Part shown: in pieces, positions 53,230-64,000 of the stretch | Layout: each line of letters begins with the position of its first letter | Position numbering within the stretch: position 1 is the first letter of the stretch | Source of the DNA: Lethocerus indicus | Taxonomy: Eukaryota; Arthropoda; Insecta; Hemiptera; Belostomatidae | DNA: 64,000 bases | Direction of reading: 5' to 3' | Assembly: GCA_019843655.1 (NCBI GenBank) | Contig: JACDQD010000102.1 | Coordinates: 2,055,501 to 2,119,500, forward strand | Translations under genes and position numbers: made by a program | The notes under the pieces: generated by a model | The model's database searches: none | Told to the model about the DNA's origin: nothing | What the model saw: only the letters and a program-made list of their open reading frames with translations

Positions 53230-55140
53230 GTAGTAGACCAATAGGGTGGAGTGTTCCTAATTGGAGTTTGCTTCTAACACGAGGGTACACACAGCGCTTC
53301 GGCCGGCATGTTCCCCCTGCCCCCAATTAATCGTTGTTTAAATCCCAATTTCCCTATCGATGCGATTGGAAATTGTGCTAATATAATAGTTGATGCGGAG
53401 ATAATACTCTATACTAAATTTCCTCACTTCGAACGGGAATCGGAGGACATGAGACTTGTGTAAAAATATGTTGACCTTTTAACCGAGGCTTCGGTCTTTG
53501 GGATTGTTATGCCCTGCGCTCTAAAGTACAGCCTAGAATCCCAGTCAAGCAATCACACTAACTTGAAACTGATGTCCCTAGTTAAACAAAAATATTGTAT
53601 AGAGTCGTTCCTTAGTAAACTTTAGAAGTACAATTCTGATTCTAAGAACATTGGACTTCGTATCTAGAAAGTTTTTCTTTATTTTATTCAACAGCAACAA
53701 AACTCGAAGTAAGCATAATCGGCGGCGATTTATTTTGCAATTATCTCGCCGTCTAATCTCTGCACCCGTAGTTGTCGTTTTAGGTTACGTAAGGTCAACA
53801 AGCGAATTAATCGATGATTTTTTCCGCTACACTTTTTACAAGGTATCCTCGAAAAATGCCCCCCGGGGTTTATCATTAGCCTAATGCGATCCATATGAAA
53901 ATTCCGTCGTAACCATTACATACAATGAGCCTCATTTAACAGTCCGTTTAGCTATCACTGATCATCAGATTAGAAAAGCCACAGCTCGTCCAGGAGAGAA
54001 TGAGTGAAACCTGAGACGAAATTCCAGATCAAGTAAAATAACGTTCGGTCGCCACTGTACTCGCCTGTAGTTTTTCTGTATCGTTTTCGCCTAAACGAGC
54101 ATGCGTAACGTTTTTTCCGAAGTTATTTTTCTTTATTTCCGCATCAATCGATGTGATACACGTTGTTTTCGGCACACGGTAGACGCAACTAACTCTCGTG
54201 TTATTTATTGCACGCCGGTCTGTTGAATCCGCGCGTACAGGAGTGCGCTGAAAGCGGGAGGTCAACCGGCCCTCGGCAAAGGTCGGTCATTTCTCCGGCC
54301 GCACAAAGGTTAAGCGGCAGCGCTATTACCGTCACAACGGCGTCGGTAAACAACCGTCATTTTTCAATTATCGGAACTGCAAAAGGCGGCGATCTCTAAC
54401 CGCCTTTCCAAACATGGAATGCGCGTAAAGTTGCGCCCGGTGAATTTATGCCCGCACCTGCCTGAATAGAACTTTTAGGGTTCTGCCATTGTTATTACCG
54501 TTGAATAAGGTCGTTACTATAATATAGATGGCGCAGAGGTATAAACTATATTTTATGTAGTCAAGAACAAAGCGGTTATTTGGGCGCGAGCTAAATACAG
54601 AACAGGAACTAACCGATTAGTTACACCTATTCCGTATTGATTCGGTAAAATTCTACCGAATATTTAGGTGAATAATATTTCATAGTTTTTATTCAATTTA
54701 TTTGGCTGAGGCCCAAATCCCATAGAAATGAATTGAAAGTCACAATGTACAACGTATAATGAACTCGCCCTAATATGTTTGAAACATGAAAATTATTCTA
54801 CATTTTCATATACATTGTATTTAGAAAATGCCCACCAGCAAGACAACTGAGATAAACTAGCCAATATGCAATCAAATTGATGGAACACGGTTTTATCTGC
54901 TGTTTTAAAATTTTTATAACTATTAGGGTATATCGATTGTCTTCAGTTTCAGTCTGCGTGAATGAAAAATTGAAAAGCCCCAAGAAGCACTAAGATCTAA
55001 TCCCAGTAAAGCATATTTATGCTAAATGTCTTCTAAGTTCACTGGATTCATACGTTAGTTAACCTTTTTATAAGAGTTAGAAAGGAATTATAATATGACA
55101 CGCAAGAAAGAAAACATTTTCAGTCAATTTCCGAAGGACT

Positions 55141-55160
55141 ATGACCTTAATAAAGGTCAT
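55141..55160. promoter_or_regulatory. Everted AGGTCA repeat in a collagen intron
   Basis: The sequence ATGACCTTAATAAAGGTCAT is an 8-base perfect inverted repeat around AATA. It contains TGACCT and AGGTCA separated by six bases, an ER6-type nuclear receptor arrangement. It sits in the intron between the acidic exon and the first TSPN exon. Binding is inferred; a chance palindrome is possible. Confidence 0.3.
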
Positions 55161-56788
55161 GAGTTCTAATTACCGTGCTCGGAGCCGGAGCTTACACGGA
55201 AATTACGGCTTCAGAAGTCAAGATGGAGACTGAATAAGGCATAATGAAGCGGAAAAGAAAAACCGTACAAAATAAAACGGCAAATACAGCGTGGGACGTA
55301 AACTGGACAGCGGCCAACGAACCTCAGGCCGGTGTCGCCCTCCCCGGTTTGATTTACGGTTTCAGTACCGGGGTAAACATTTATTAAGATTCGATCTCTC
55401 GGGGTAGATAATGTATTCGGGCTACGTGCGTTTTTACCCACAGGGGCTATTGCTCAGGGGAGATAAGAGAAAATATCGTGGGGACCGTTTAACAACTAAC
55501 AAATGGTTACTGGACGCTCGCTTCAATAAAGAAAATAAGGAGGAGAGGGGAGATATATAAATGAAAAATTTGAAATAAAAAATCCCGTCCGCGAATCTGA
55601 AATGAGACACTGGAGCGTATATAAATCAGGCAAGGCCGGAAATTGGGATGGTCGGTGCGGGCCCCCATACAAATGCGCGAATAGTAAAGTTGGTGAATTG
55701 CGGCCAACAATCCAAAGCTCATAAATAGGGGCTTAAATTGAGCTAGGTTTCGCCCGCAAGTTACAATAGACGGTTTCGGTGAGTCCAAGATAGACTAGAC
55801 CCGTGATATTTAGGATTATGATTTCAGCATGAATCAGCTGCCACAATTAGCCCTATTATCATAAAAAGAAATTCATATAAGGCATGTTTGATAACGTTTT
55901 TAAATCGATTTATGCCATTGTGTTTAGCGCTCCTCGATTTTCGCCTATTTTTGCCCTTAAGTTCTGACTTCTTTAGAACTTGTTTGGAATAAATATATAT
56001 TAGTACACTAGCAATAATTTTGTACCTTTACTAAGCTATGTTCATATATAATAGTGCATAGTTACGATTATGAAATAGAAAACCCTGGTAATTGACGTAA
56101 AAGTGTAACCATGGCTATTAATTAGCAAGTTATATAAGCCGGTACTACTTGCCGCGTGTAGTAGTAACACAGTTCATACTTATTTTTAGTTTCACTTGTA
56201 ACGTTCTCATGACCTGATAAGGGTGAAAGCTCGTCTGGCGCCAAAACAAATTAGGAATGATAATTTCCTTTTTTTTTAATTTTTCTTTAATTCCTGCCGT
56301 CTGGAGCTAAGTGCCTAAACACCAAGATCTAATAATGTATAATTAAAGGATTGAATTAAATTTTTCCTAAGAAAAATTGCCGGTTCCCGGGTAAAAAAAA
56401 GTTTAGCGAACTGACAGAAAAATGTTGTGATGAAAGACAGGAGGAAATTGAGAAAATTGAGAGTATGAGATGCCTCTGGGATTTGGTAGTTCGTTAAATG
56501 TGTACGACGCTCTTCCCTACTTCTTCGCGCCCCTAACAGTTAATTCATAAATGTCCGCAGTAACTTGTCTGTTGCCCCTTGGGGAAACAATACGGCTAAA
56601 TCATTTATTTCATTTTTCCCTCTTTAGACCTGTTCTTCCGCCTTGTACTTCGGATCCCGGCCAAATTTTCTGTTAACGCTCTGGTAAAGTGTATTCGATC
56701 TAAAAGTAGACATCTAATCAGGCCATATAATTGTTCTTTAGTAGACAATTATCGTTGTTTTTTAAAGCCCGATAATTAACAAAACAAA

Positions 56789-56879
56789 ATGAAAAGCGCG
56801 GAATCGGAAAGGAAGCTTGTACGATTCAATATGGAGAAACTACCCCGGAAAGACCTGAAGACGACAACGGAAAATTTAA
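56789..56879 (+). CDS. Possible alternative first exon (speculative)
   Basis: An ATG preceded by acaaa, a good match to insect start contexts, opens a 30-codon frame beginning MKSAESERK and ending TTTENL. It stops at a donor-like gtaagc. The single A left before the donor is phase 1 and would join AA of the TSPN exon at 57388 to give lysine, keeping the collagen frame. An in-frame stop lies four codons upstream of the ATG, so it can only be a first exon. The peptide is highly charged with no signal sequence, which would leave a TSPN domain without an obvious secretion route. Chance is a real alternative, since one donor in three would fit the phase. Confidence 0.22.
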
Positions 56880-57387
56880 GTAAGCTGTACGATGTGTGCG
56901 CTAAGAGTGGTTTTTTGGCTGTGTAAAAGCATGCAGTTGTGTTTAGTGACTAATTTATTGCCAAAACATTTTCTTGCCTGTGTTTCTGTATTTTGTGTTT
57001 GTTTTCAAATGTATAAGTAAAACGGAGTATATTAATATTATGTCGTCATCGCGTAAATAAGAGTACGTCACGCAGGTCTCCCAATACATACTGTACTTAT
57101 TAAATTCAGAAGGTTTTAATTACCATATATCGGTTAATAACGTATTAACAATAATAATAACGTATATTTGGGAATATTTAATACTAAAGTTATTTATTTC
57201 AATTATACTTTCAATTTTTATTACTGCAATGTATTAATGATAAACGCAAGCACATTTATCGATTACTCTTAGGTAATGACGACATAATAGTACAGACAAC
57301 AGTAATAGCCAATACCTTAGATATCTGGTGTCTGCACGCTCATTCCCGACACCATTATTTGAAATAATATTCGTTTACCTTTTGTAG

Positions 57388-57595
57388 AATACGGCAACAG
57401 CATCACGGGGGAAAGGTACGGCCCTTGCGCCGAGTACAAGCCGGGCGACGACGATCTGGAAGGTTTCGATTTGATAAGGAAGTACAGGCTCGATCTTGTC
57501 GAGAGCTTCCAAGGAGTCTCCAGAGTCAAGGGATCGAATGCTGTACAGACGGCGTACAGGCTCGACAGGGAGACACAACTAGTTCTGCCAACAAG
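57388..57595 (+). CDS. First TSPN/laminin-G-domain exon of the collagen gene
   Basis: The exon follows an acceptor ccttttgtag and ends at acaag|gttaat. In the frame set by the upstream exons it reads YGNSITGERYGPC and then the start of a laminin-G/thrombospondin-N-like domain. Landmarks are an acidic GDDDLEGFDLIRKYRLD segment, which parallels the DDLPGFDLI segment of collagen IX alpha-1, then VKGSNAVQTAYRLD and LVLPTR. The domain is a beta-sandwich found at the N-terminus of FACIT and related collagens, where it sits in the extracellular matrix and mediates interactions with matrix partners. The single cysteine in YGPC is a candidate for the conserved domain disulfide, its partner lying in exons not in this window. 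The exon is 208 bases, starts in phase 1 and ends in phase 2 (AG), and the next exon's G completes an arginine. GC content and codon use are distinctly higher than in the flanking introns. A TSPN domain of another collagen class is possible, but the FDLI start favours the IX/XVI/XIX-like group. Confidence 0.88.
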
Positions 57596-60500
57596 GTTAA
57601 TGCTTATCAGTATCATTTGCAACTATAAATAAACGAAACTAAAATAATGTTCAACTAGCTATAAGTAAAGTAGTGATAAAATATTTCAATATATTAATAA
57701 AGGTAGGTATTAGTAGTAGGTAAGGCTCCAAACAGGAAAATTATTTTCCCATGTAGCATATCGGGGTGGCGGATGGATTATCATTTGACCTGAGATTTGG
57801 AATGATTTTAACGTCATTTATCAGGTCATGTTTCAGAATTACTCTGTAGTGAGTAAGACTAAGATTTCTCAGAATAGGTGACTTTTAAATTATTTGATTT
57901 TTGTGTTGAAATTAGTTTGATGATGCCTCGCCTCGAGGAAACGTGTAGTTGGGGCAATAATTAACTAGCAATTCGCGATATGAACGGGTAACGCGAATAC
58001 AATATCAAGTTGGGAACTATTTTGGCCGTATTTTTCTTTCATGACCCCTTTGACCGGTGAAATGGCGCAAACACAATTTACTACAGCCGATTTAAACGAC
58101 GTGTACCGCTTTTAAAAATTCTAAACGAAACCAGTTGTTTGAAGGGCTTCGGCGTTTAAGCCTACCCGGATGACAGACACACCGCTGTCTCTCGGACTCG
58201 GCCCCCGTAGCCGCGGGCGACGTATTTAAATGGCACGATAGAAGCAAAATAATAGTAAAACTTCCCTTGGGGGAGGGAGGGGGGTGACACCACTGACCTA
58301 GTGGATCGATCACCGGGCGGCCTCATTGGGGCCGAGGGCATGGCGTGTCCTCTGTCGGAGGGCCCGCGTCGTTCGATAGACTGTGGCCACCTCCGCACTG
58401 TGTTCAACGCCGGTATATCTTGATCTTACCTGCCGATAAGGCCGTTCGGCGAGGACGAAGGGGGTTCCCCACCCTCTGGGTTCAGACCACATAAGCCAAT
58501 TGGAGGTTGGCTGTTGAGGACAATAGGAAATAATGCTTTCGAGGAGTCGTATATTACAATACCACCTAGTGGTCATAGTCAATAAATAACTACATAGACA
58601 CTTTAAAGCAGTTTATAGCACTATAAAGTAGTTTTACGTAGATAATAGTTGTTAGACCCCCCTCTCTTATAGGAAATGGGATTTTAGGGCAATATATGAA
58701 GAGCGGAAATAGACAAAAGCTAATATTAATTATTTATAATTAGATCGACGGCAATTAAATTTTCGGTTTTTCCTACTGGGTTTGTCAGTTGGGATTATTT
58801 TTTCGATTTAATACCTAATATAAGAAAATTCAAAACGCTCGTCATTATACAATATATAAGTATGGTACAAAAAGTAAACGTTAATGCATATTTCACATCG
58901 TCGAAACGGCAACTAGAACCTTTCACTTAATAACTATTGAAAACAAATCGCATAACGATAAAACTTAAAACAGCAATCACATAATCAAATTAAAAAAGTT
59001 TTCCCGTTATAGTAGTCTCGATTTTCGGTCAGATCAGTCTATAAAATCCTGACTCGAATGTCACGGGTTATCCCATATTCAGGAAGTTAATTTTCATAGA
59101 AACTGATACTGGGAGGTCCGATACTCGTATATTGAAATTATATGGCATTACTTATAACTCATAATTAAGATAATTTACATTAAACTTAATTGGACGATTT
59201 TCTTTTATAGAGCCAATTGATCCGCTCTGTTTAGTCCCCCTTCAATGTTGCCACCCTCTGGAATTCTAGACCGGCCTCAATTCCCACTGACTACGGATTT
59301 TAATTCCGTGGAGCCTCTTCAATGACAAATCGGTCAGCGAATTCGAAATTGATGAAAGAGTGCGTGATCTCTCTGTAACTGGTTCTAAAAGAAGGTCGCC
59401 CAATTACATTAAATGGATAGTGTAATTATTATGTATGCCCCTTATTGATTTTAAATTAAGTAGTTAGTTCTGAAGAACTGTTTCGTAATGTGCAGAATTA
59501 CCACGTGGGAAAGACCCGTTTGTGATTAGGCGCAGAGGACGAGGATGTGCTGTTTTAATTTCGCCTATACCCCTGTTCTACTAGAATCGAGAGTATTCTA
59601 GGATTCTTATTGCGTTGACCTGTACTGTATACAGTAAAACATTACGACCAATGGAAAATACGATCCGCACGCCAACATCAATTAAAATAATTAGCGACAT
59701 CATTAGCAGAAGCGATCCATCATCGCGTTTCTTGAAAAGATAATTTCGGAACTTTGCGCTTGGACCGAACCTCGGGCAGTATTTCTTCGCCGGGTTGGTT
59801 TGAATTGTAATGAAGAGGTGTCATAAACCGAAACGCCTCGGGTTCTTTATGGCCCTCGAAGGACTATTACCGGTCACGATTTTTGGAGCCGTTTTAAGAC
59901 CTTTCCCCCCGTTCGGATCGGTGTAAAGTATACCGAAATCCAATTTCAACGCCCAGCGCTCCTTCGTTAGACCTTTTCGCAGTTAAAATTGATGATTCCG
60001 ACGGAAGGTAACAAGCCTCGAACAGAGGGTAACGTTACCATCTTAAGATCGATGTTTGACAGTTTCTAGGTGTTAATAAATGTAAATATAATTTTTTCGT
60101 ATAATTTTAAGTAACATTGTCAGTATTTCTACAGATAAGATGTATGAAAAACAAAACATAATATCAAATATATTTTTGTTCATTAGACATAAACATTTAT
60201 TATACGCATTTATAACGCAGGAATTAACCCTTTTTTGCAAGCAAGCTTATTAACCTGTTTAATGTGGAGTTCAGGAAGACGTCCTACAAAAAGAACCACC
60301 AGGCATCTAAATAATCATCAAATTCGATAAGAAAAATTTGATTCCTTCAAAGTGGCTTGAGACTCAAACAAAGCACAAAACGCGAAATGAAATAAAACGT
60401 AGCATAGGTCCTTCAAAAAATAGAGGCCACTTTGAGACGCGAATTTTCTAACCTCGGTCAAGTCAAACCGCGCCGGCACAATTTAAGCTATCGGCCGATG

Positions 60501-60931
60501 AACATCTCTTAAATTTCTAGCCGCTCGTGACCATAAATGAACACGACCCGAGTTATAACGGGCGGTATCATAAATCACCGGGTTTCAAGGGAGACTCCCA
60601 GCACCGTCCTAGGGGCCCTTGGCCGCCGATACACGATCCCCTATCGGCGACCACCCAAACACGATCCGGCCCCCAACCGTTATTAATTTCTCGTTCGGTT
60701 TCGACAGAGATTCGACCGGCGACGCGCCGTGTGTTTACGCCTGCGGATTTTTACGCTGTTGTCCAGGACTGAACGTTTATGACCGCGGGCAATCCCGAGA
60801 TAACGTCGATACCCCAAAACTGGAAAAGAAGAATGGGGGGAGGCTTATCGTTCGTCTTAAGGCGCACGATTCTCTAATCTAACTTGTATAATATAAACCT
60901 GAGGGTGATGTTCCACATACCCGGCGAGCAA

Positions 60932-60957
60932 TCTAGTTACCTCCATAGGTAACTAGA
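60932..60957. repeat. Hairpin with 11-base perfect arms, in intron
   Basis: TCTAGTTACCT and AGGTAACTAGA flank a four-base CCAT loop. It lies in the intron between the two TSPN exons. No terminator or RNA gene is implied. Confidence 0.9.
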
Positions 60958-60981
60958 CGACCTAGACTTCGACTGGGTGAC

Positions 60982-61002
60982 AAGATTTGGAAGTAACTGT
61001 CA
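60982..61002 (+). repeat. 21-base exact repeat, copy 1
   Basis: A 21-base word starting AAGATTTGG occurs here and at 62304-62324, both in collagen introns and the same orientation. Similar flanking words (ATAAATGAC) lie on opposite sides of the two copies. Confidence 0.85.
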
Positions 61003-61508
61003 TTTCCATAAATGACGACGATCCGCGCTAGATTATTAAATCAGTTTAAAAACGTCAAAACGTTTATCCTTCTTATTAAGGAATACAATCCTGCAATCTA
61101 AGTTACGTAAACCTCAGGGCTCTGATAGGCGAACTCTGGCAATAACCCCTTAGCCATATTAAGGAAAAGCAGTTCACAACAGACTAAGTAAGACTAAGTA
61201 GCTACGAAAGTATTCTATTTTTCTAAAGATCAAATTCAAGAGTAAATCTTATACAAACATGTAATTATTTCTACTAACTAAATAACGTACATTGTTATTT
61301 AAACATTTTTCATTCTTGGAACACATCAGTGCGACCAAAAACATAATACGGGATGCTAATTTTATGTGTAATCGGTTGTCTCCCGTTATAGTTCATTATA
61401 AAACCAAATTTAGGTAGTAGCATAAAAAAAACTTCAACATTTTTAAATGTAATGAGTCATAATCCAATTTCTTCGAGTGTCAAAATAAACTGAATTTATT
61501 GTTTACAG

Positions 61509-61725
61509 GGACGTTTTTCCGGTCGGTCTGCCTGAGGAGTTTTCTCTTGTGATAACGATGAAGAGCCGAAAACTGGTCAAGAGCCAATGGCACCTGATCA
61601 AGATAGTTGACCTCCAGGGGCGTCCCCAGTTCCTGGTCACGCTCAACCCTAAGCGGCAGTCCATCGAGCTCGGCCTAGTCGACTTCGACGGCACACTAAG
61701 AAATATCGTCTTCGACAACGTACCG
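61509..61725 (+). CDS. Second TSPN/laminin-G-domain exon of the collagen gene
   Basis: The exon follows an acceptor gtttacag and completes the arginine split across the intron. It continues directly as DVFPVGLPEEFSLV, which matches the FACIT TSPN segment where collagen IX alpha-1 has a PxGLPEEYS-like sequence. The strands WHLIKIVDLQGRPQF, VTLNPKRQSIELGLVDFDG and LRNIVFDNVP follow. Continuity of the domain across the 3.9 kb intron is strong evidence for this gene model. I place the 3' end at CCG|gttagt (phase 0, 217 bases). An alternative donor six bases earlier (gtaccg) is also phase 0 but weaker. The next expected segment, the LFDxxWHK-type strand of the family, is not recognisable in the remaining 2.3 kb, so the next exon lies beyond the window. 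Antisense open frames over this exon are shadows. Confidence 0.9.
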
Positions 61726-64000
61726 GTTAGTTCAGATTATGATTCGGATAGCGCAAGCAACAATTTAGGAGTAGGGAGACCGTTCAGGATTTACGGCAAG
61801 TGTCCATCCACCCTGAAATTGACGACGCGCCTTACAGAACGCATAGTTCAAGTGATCATTCCAGAAACAGGTTTTTCGTAAAATCCTGTACTCTAAAAGT
61901 CGTATATTTACGTATATTATTTGCGTATAAAGACGAAATCACCGGTATAGAGCCAGGTATAGGCGTAATTTTCCTTCCATTGTGAATTATATCTAAAATT
62001 ATATATATAATACGCACACAAATTTTGCCTTTAGTTTCTATCTACTTTCCATGCCAATATTATGACCAAGCGAGGCCGATAAAATATCGCGTGATATTCA
62101 GGATGAAAAGTTATATAAAAAATACAAGAAAATTCAAAACATACAGGGATACTTGGTTTTATGTTATATTGGCACGCAAGATTATAATTTGAAAATATAT
62201 AAATTCGATATACCCGAAGCCAAAAACTATATTGCGATTCAAGCAAGACGACCAGATCTCCTTGGAAAGTTGCATCAATCCATTATAAATGACAGTGAGG
62301 ACAAAGATTTGGAAGTAACTGTCAATGCAGTAAAGGAATTACTGAGGCACACGAGTTGGGCGTTTTGTATGGGAATCTAACAAGCCCATCTCGAGTCAGA
62401 CTGTCCCATGACAGTAATTGGCGTCAATTATCGGCCAGACGTTCGGTTTATTTCTCATTGTTGAAAATAATTATCCAATTATCGATTAAAGTGTAGATGG
62501 ATTTGGTGGCGGGAACCGTGAGTTTGAACCGTTTTATGGGAGAATTCGGACGACGCGGAATAAGAAAAATGAAATAAGCGGCGGGTCACTCCCGCCATCC
62601 TCATTTGTCATTTTTGTTATCAGAGACGGACCCAATTTCTATGTTTTCACTACTTCCTACTAAGGGCCAACGATGGAAAGCGTCAACAGCTTCATCCATC
62701 TTGAATAATGATGATTTTCCGCTTGACACCTCGTCAACATTTTTCTCATTTTCGAATTACGCTGGAGGCCAATCGATAATTCGATCTACGTCTGAATGGA
62801 TCCTCCAAAATTTAAATACATCCAAATGTTTTCCTATGAATCCATACCAAGCATGATATCATCATGTGGTATACTCCTCTCGTTTGTTTCATTTTATTCC
62901 ACGCAAATTTCCTATTCTACAATTACAGTATGGATGTATAGAATGGATATGAAATTTCATGTACAGTATCTAATTATACATTGGTTATTTCGACAGAAAG
63001 TATTTTTTTAATTTTCTGAACATTGCATTATAAAAATTAAAATTACACCTGGAGATGGAATGCGGTACGAACCATTCTGAAAACGGAATCACCGAAAACA
63101 GTTTGTAACACTAAAAAGAAAAAACGACTATTTCTCAGACATCTTAAATGCCCATGAAAACGGAACTTAATGATACATTACGACAAATTTCTGGACGAAA
63201 TCATAAATCCCATTACGCCGTCGTGATTCCGGAAGAACAACTCGCATTACTGCAAACTCGGATTATAAAACGATGACTCGAATTTGACGATTTATTGTCT
63301 TTTTCATTGGACCCGGTGTACAAATTAGGGATAATAATATTCAGGAATTAATGGTTAGAAGGCATTTAACTTGAAATTACTGGACGAAATTAGATTATTT
63401 AAAGATAAAATCATGTTATTACTAGTATTTTACATAACTTCCGCGTTAATACTAATAAATTTACCACAGAAAAAGGTCCTCCTATATATGCCATACATAT
63501 AAACACGACAGATATCGTCCTAAGGCTCGGTTAAATGAAATCATTTTATTTGAACCTATACTGCATCAAAATGAATTTCTTTTATAAGGTAGCTGAGCAA
63601 GAAGAATTTCACTACAAAAATACTTTTGGCTAAATTCAAGGATATATACGAAAATATCTCACCTACAATTTGCACAGACGGAAGAGTATCTATTACCGGT
63701 GTTACACGAGTAACAGTTTTCTCATTTTCCAACATATCATTTGAGCTAATTTCGGGTTTGATCGCAGATCAAAAAGGAAAGTGGAACCTTAATTGTCCCA
63801 TTGAGTTATACCTTTAATATCCGCAGTTGGGCAATAAGGAAAAGAAAAGTAGTGAGAACAACACCAAAACCTTCATTGTAATTCACCGCCAGTGACGCGT
63901 CCGTCGAAGCTTGAAACAACCGGCTAAACGCAATACGTTATTCATAAAGCCGGGACCATTGCATTCGTGTAAATGTTAATTCGAATCCATAAACTAATCT
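61726..64000 (+). other. Start of the next intron, running off the window
   Basis: AT-rich sequence after the last identified donor. The exon frame stays open into the intron until a stop at about 61879-61881. A coding-like but unidentified segment lies at 62153-62380. No stretch resembling the rest of a TSPN domain or Gly-X-Y repeats was found before position 64000. Confidence 0.6.
62153..62380 (+). other. Coding-like unidentified segment, possibly a gene fragment
   Basis: An open frame of 75 codons beginning with TTG rather than ATG. Its middle reads EAKNYIAIQARRPDLLGKL, and it ends WAFCMGI before a taa stop. The composition looks more protein-like than neighbouring open frames. A second frame, starting with ATG at about 62102, reads MKSYIKNTRKFKTYRD before ending inside it, as if a frameshift separated two parts. 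I do not recognise the sequence. It contains copy 2 (62304-62324) of a 21-base repeat. A decayed mobile-element or pseudogene piece inside the collagen intron is possible, and chance is not excluded. Confidence 0.2.

Larger units (their letters stand above)
53230..57387 (+). other. Intron between acidic-linker and first TSPN exon
   Basis: A 4158-base GT-AG intron in phase 1. It holds the everted AGGTCA pair at 55141-55160 and the possible alternative first exon at 56789-56879. It also holds a tempting but phase-incompatible exon-like stretch at 56629-56684. Otherwise it is AT-rich with GC-richer patches near 54210-54430 and 55180-55440. Confidence 0.65.
57596..61508 (+). other. Intron inside the TSPN domain
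   Basis: A 3913-base GT-AG intron in phase 2, splitting an arginine codon between LPTR and DVFP. The donor gttaat departs from consensus at its third base; the acceptor is gtttacag. The intron includes GC-rich patches at 58150-58500 and 60460-60880, a 26-base hairpin at 60932-60957 and the 12-base palindrome GGTAACGTTACC at 60028-60039. No coding exon is needed here because the domain reads continuously across the junction. Confidence 0.85.

Noticed and set aside
56629..56684. Exon-like stretch between cctctttag and gtaaag reading LFFRLVLRIPAKF
   Set aside because: It would leave phase 0 before an exon that needs phase 1, so it cannot join the TSPN exon in frame.
61503..61718. Minus-strand open frame over the second TSPN exon
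   Set aside because: It is the antisense shadow of a real exon with clear homology on the plus strand.
1..64000. CRISPR arrays, operons, phage or prokaryotic mobile systems
   Set aside because: No regularly spaced repeats, no compact gene clusters and no long open frames. The composition and introns indicate eukaryotic nuclear DNA.

Overview
This window looks like nuclear DNA from an arthropod, most likely an insect. It is mostly non-coding and AT-rich, with CpG-containing GC-rich patches, TA and ATT microsatellites, and short exons flanked by GT/AG splice signals. I saw no operons, ribosome-binding sites or long intact reading frames. The longest open stretch, 188 codons on the minus strand around 36.1-36.7 kb, has no recognisable protein character and overlaps an inverted repeat. 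Assignment below arthropod level is not possible from this sequence alone.

The one gene I can support lies on the plus strand in the last 13 kb and runs off the right edge. It is the 5' part of a secreted collagen whose N-terminal laminin-G/thrombospondin-N-like (TSPN) domain resembles FACIT collagens, closest by eye to collagen IX alpha-1. Four coding exons join in frame. 51311-51390 encodes the signal peptide. 53158-53229 encodes a very acidic tyrosine-containing linker. 57388-57595 and 61509-61725 encode the first half or more of the TSPN domain. The junction phases are 1, 1 and 2, with phase 0 at the last donor. The rest of the TSPN domain and the Gly-X-Y collagen repeats must lie beyond position 64000. 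The exon carrying the 5' UTR and the start codon (or its first two bases) is upstream and unresolved.

Positions 1-51310 hold no gene I can defend. The region may be intergenic DNA, a long 5' intron of the collagen gene, or both. It contains simple repeats, a strong inverted repeat at 36.5-36.8 kb, some perfect palindromes, a diverged direct repeat near 1-2 kb and one weak coding-like segment at 4.65-5.0 kb. A nuclear-receptor-type direct repeat (AGGTCA spaced by 2) lies 1.1 kb upstream of the signal-peptide exon. An everted AGGTCA pair lies in the third identified intron interval (53230-57387). Both are candidate regulatory sites.

The most interesting points are the 72-base acidic exon, which is phase-symmetric and so could be skipped without breaking the frame, and a possible alternative first exon at 56789-56879 whose donor phase also fits the TSPN exon but which would give a protein without a signal peptide. 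I found no evidence for an entirely new biological system.
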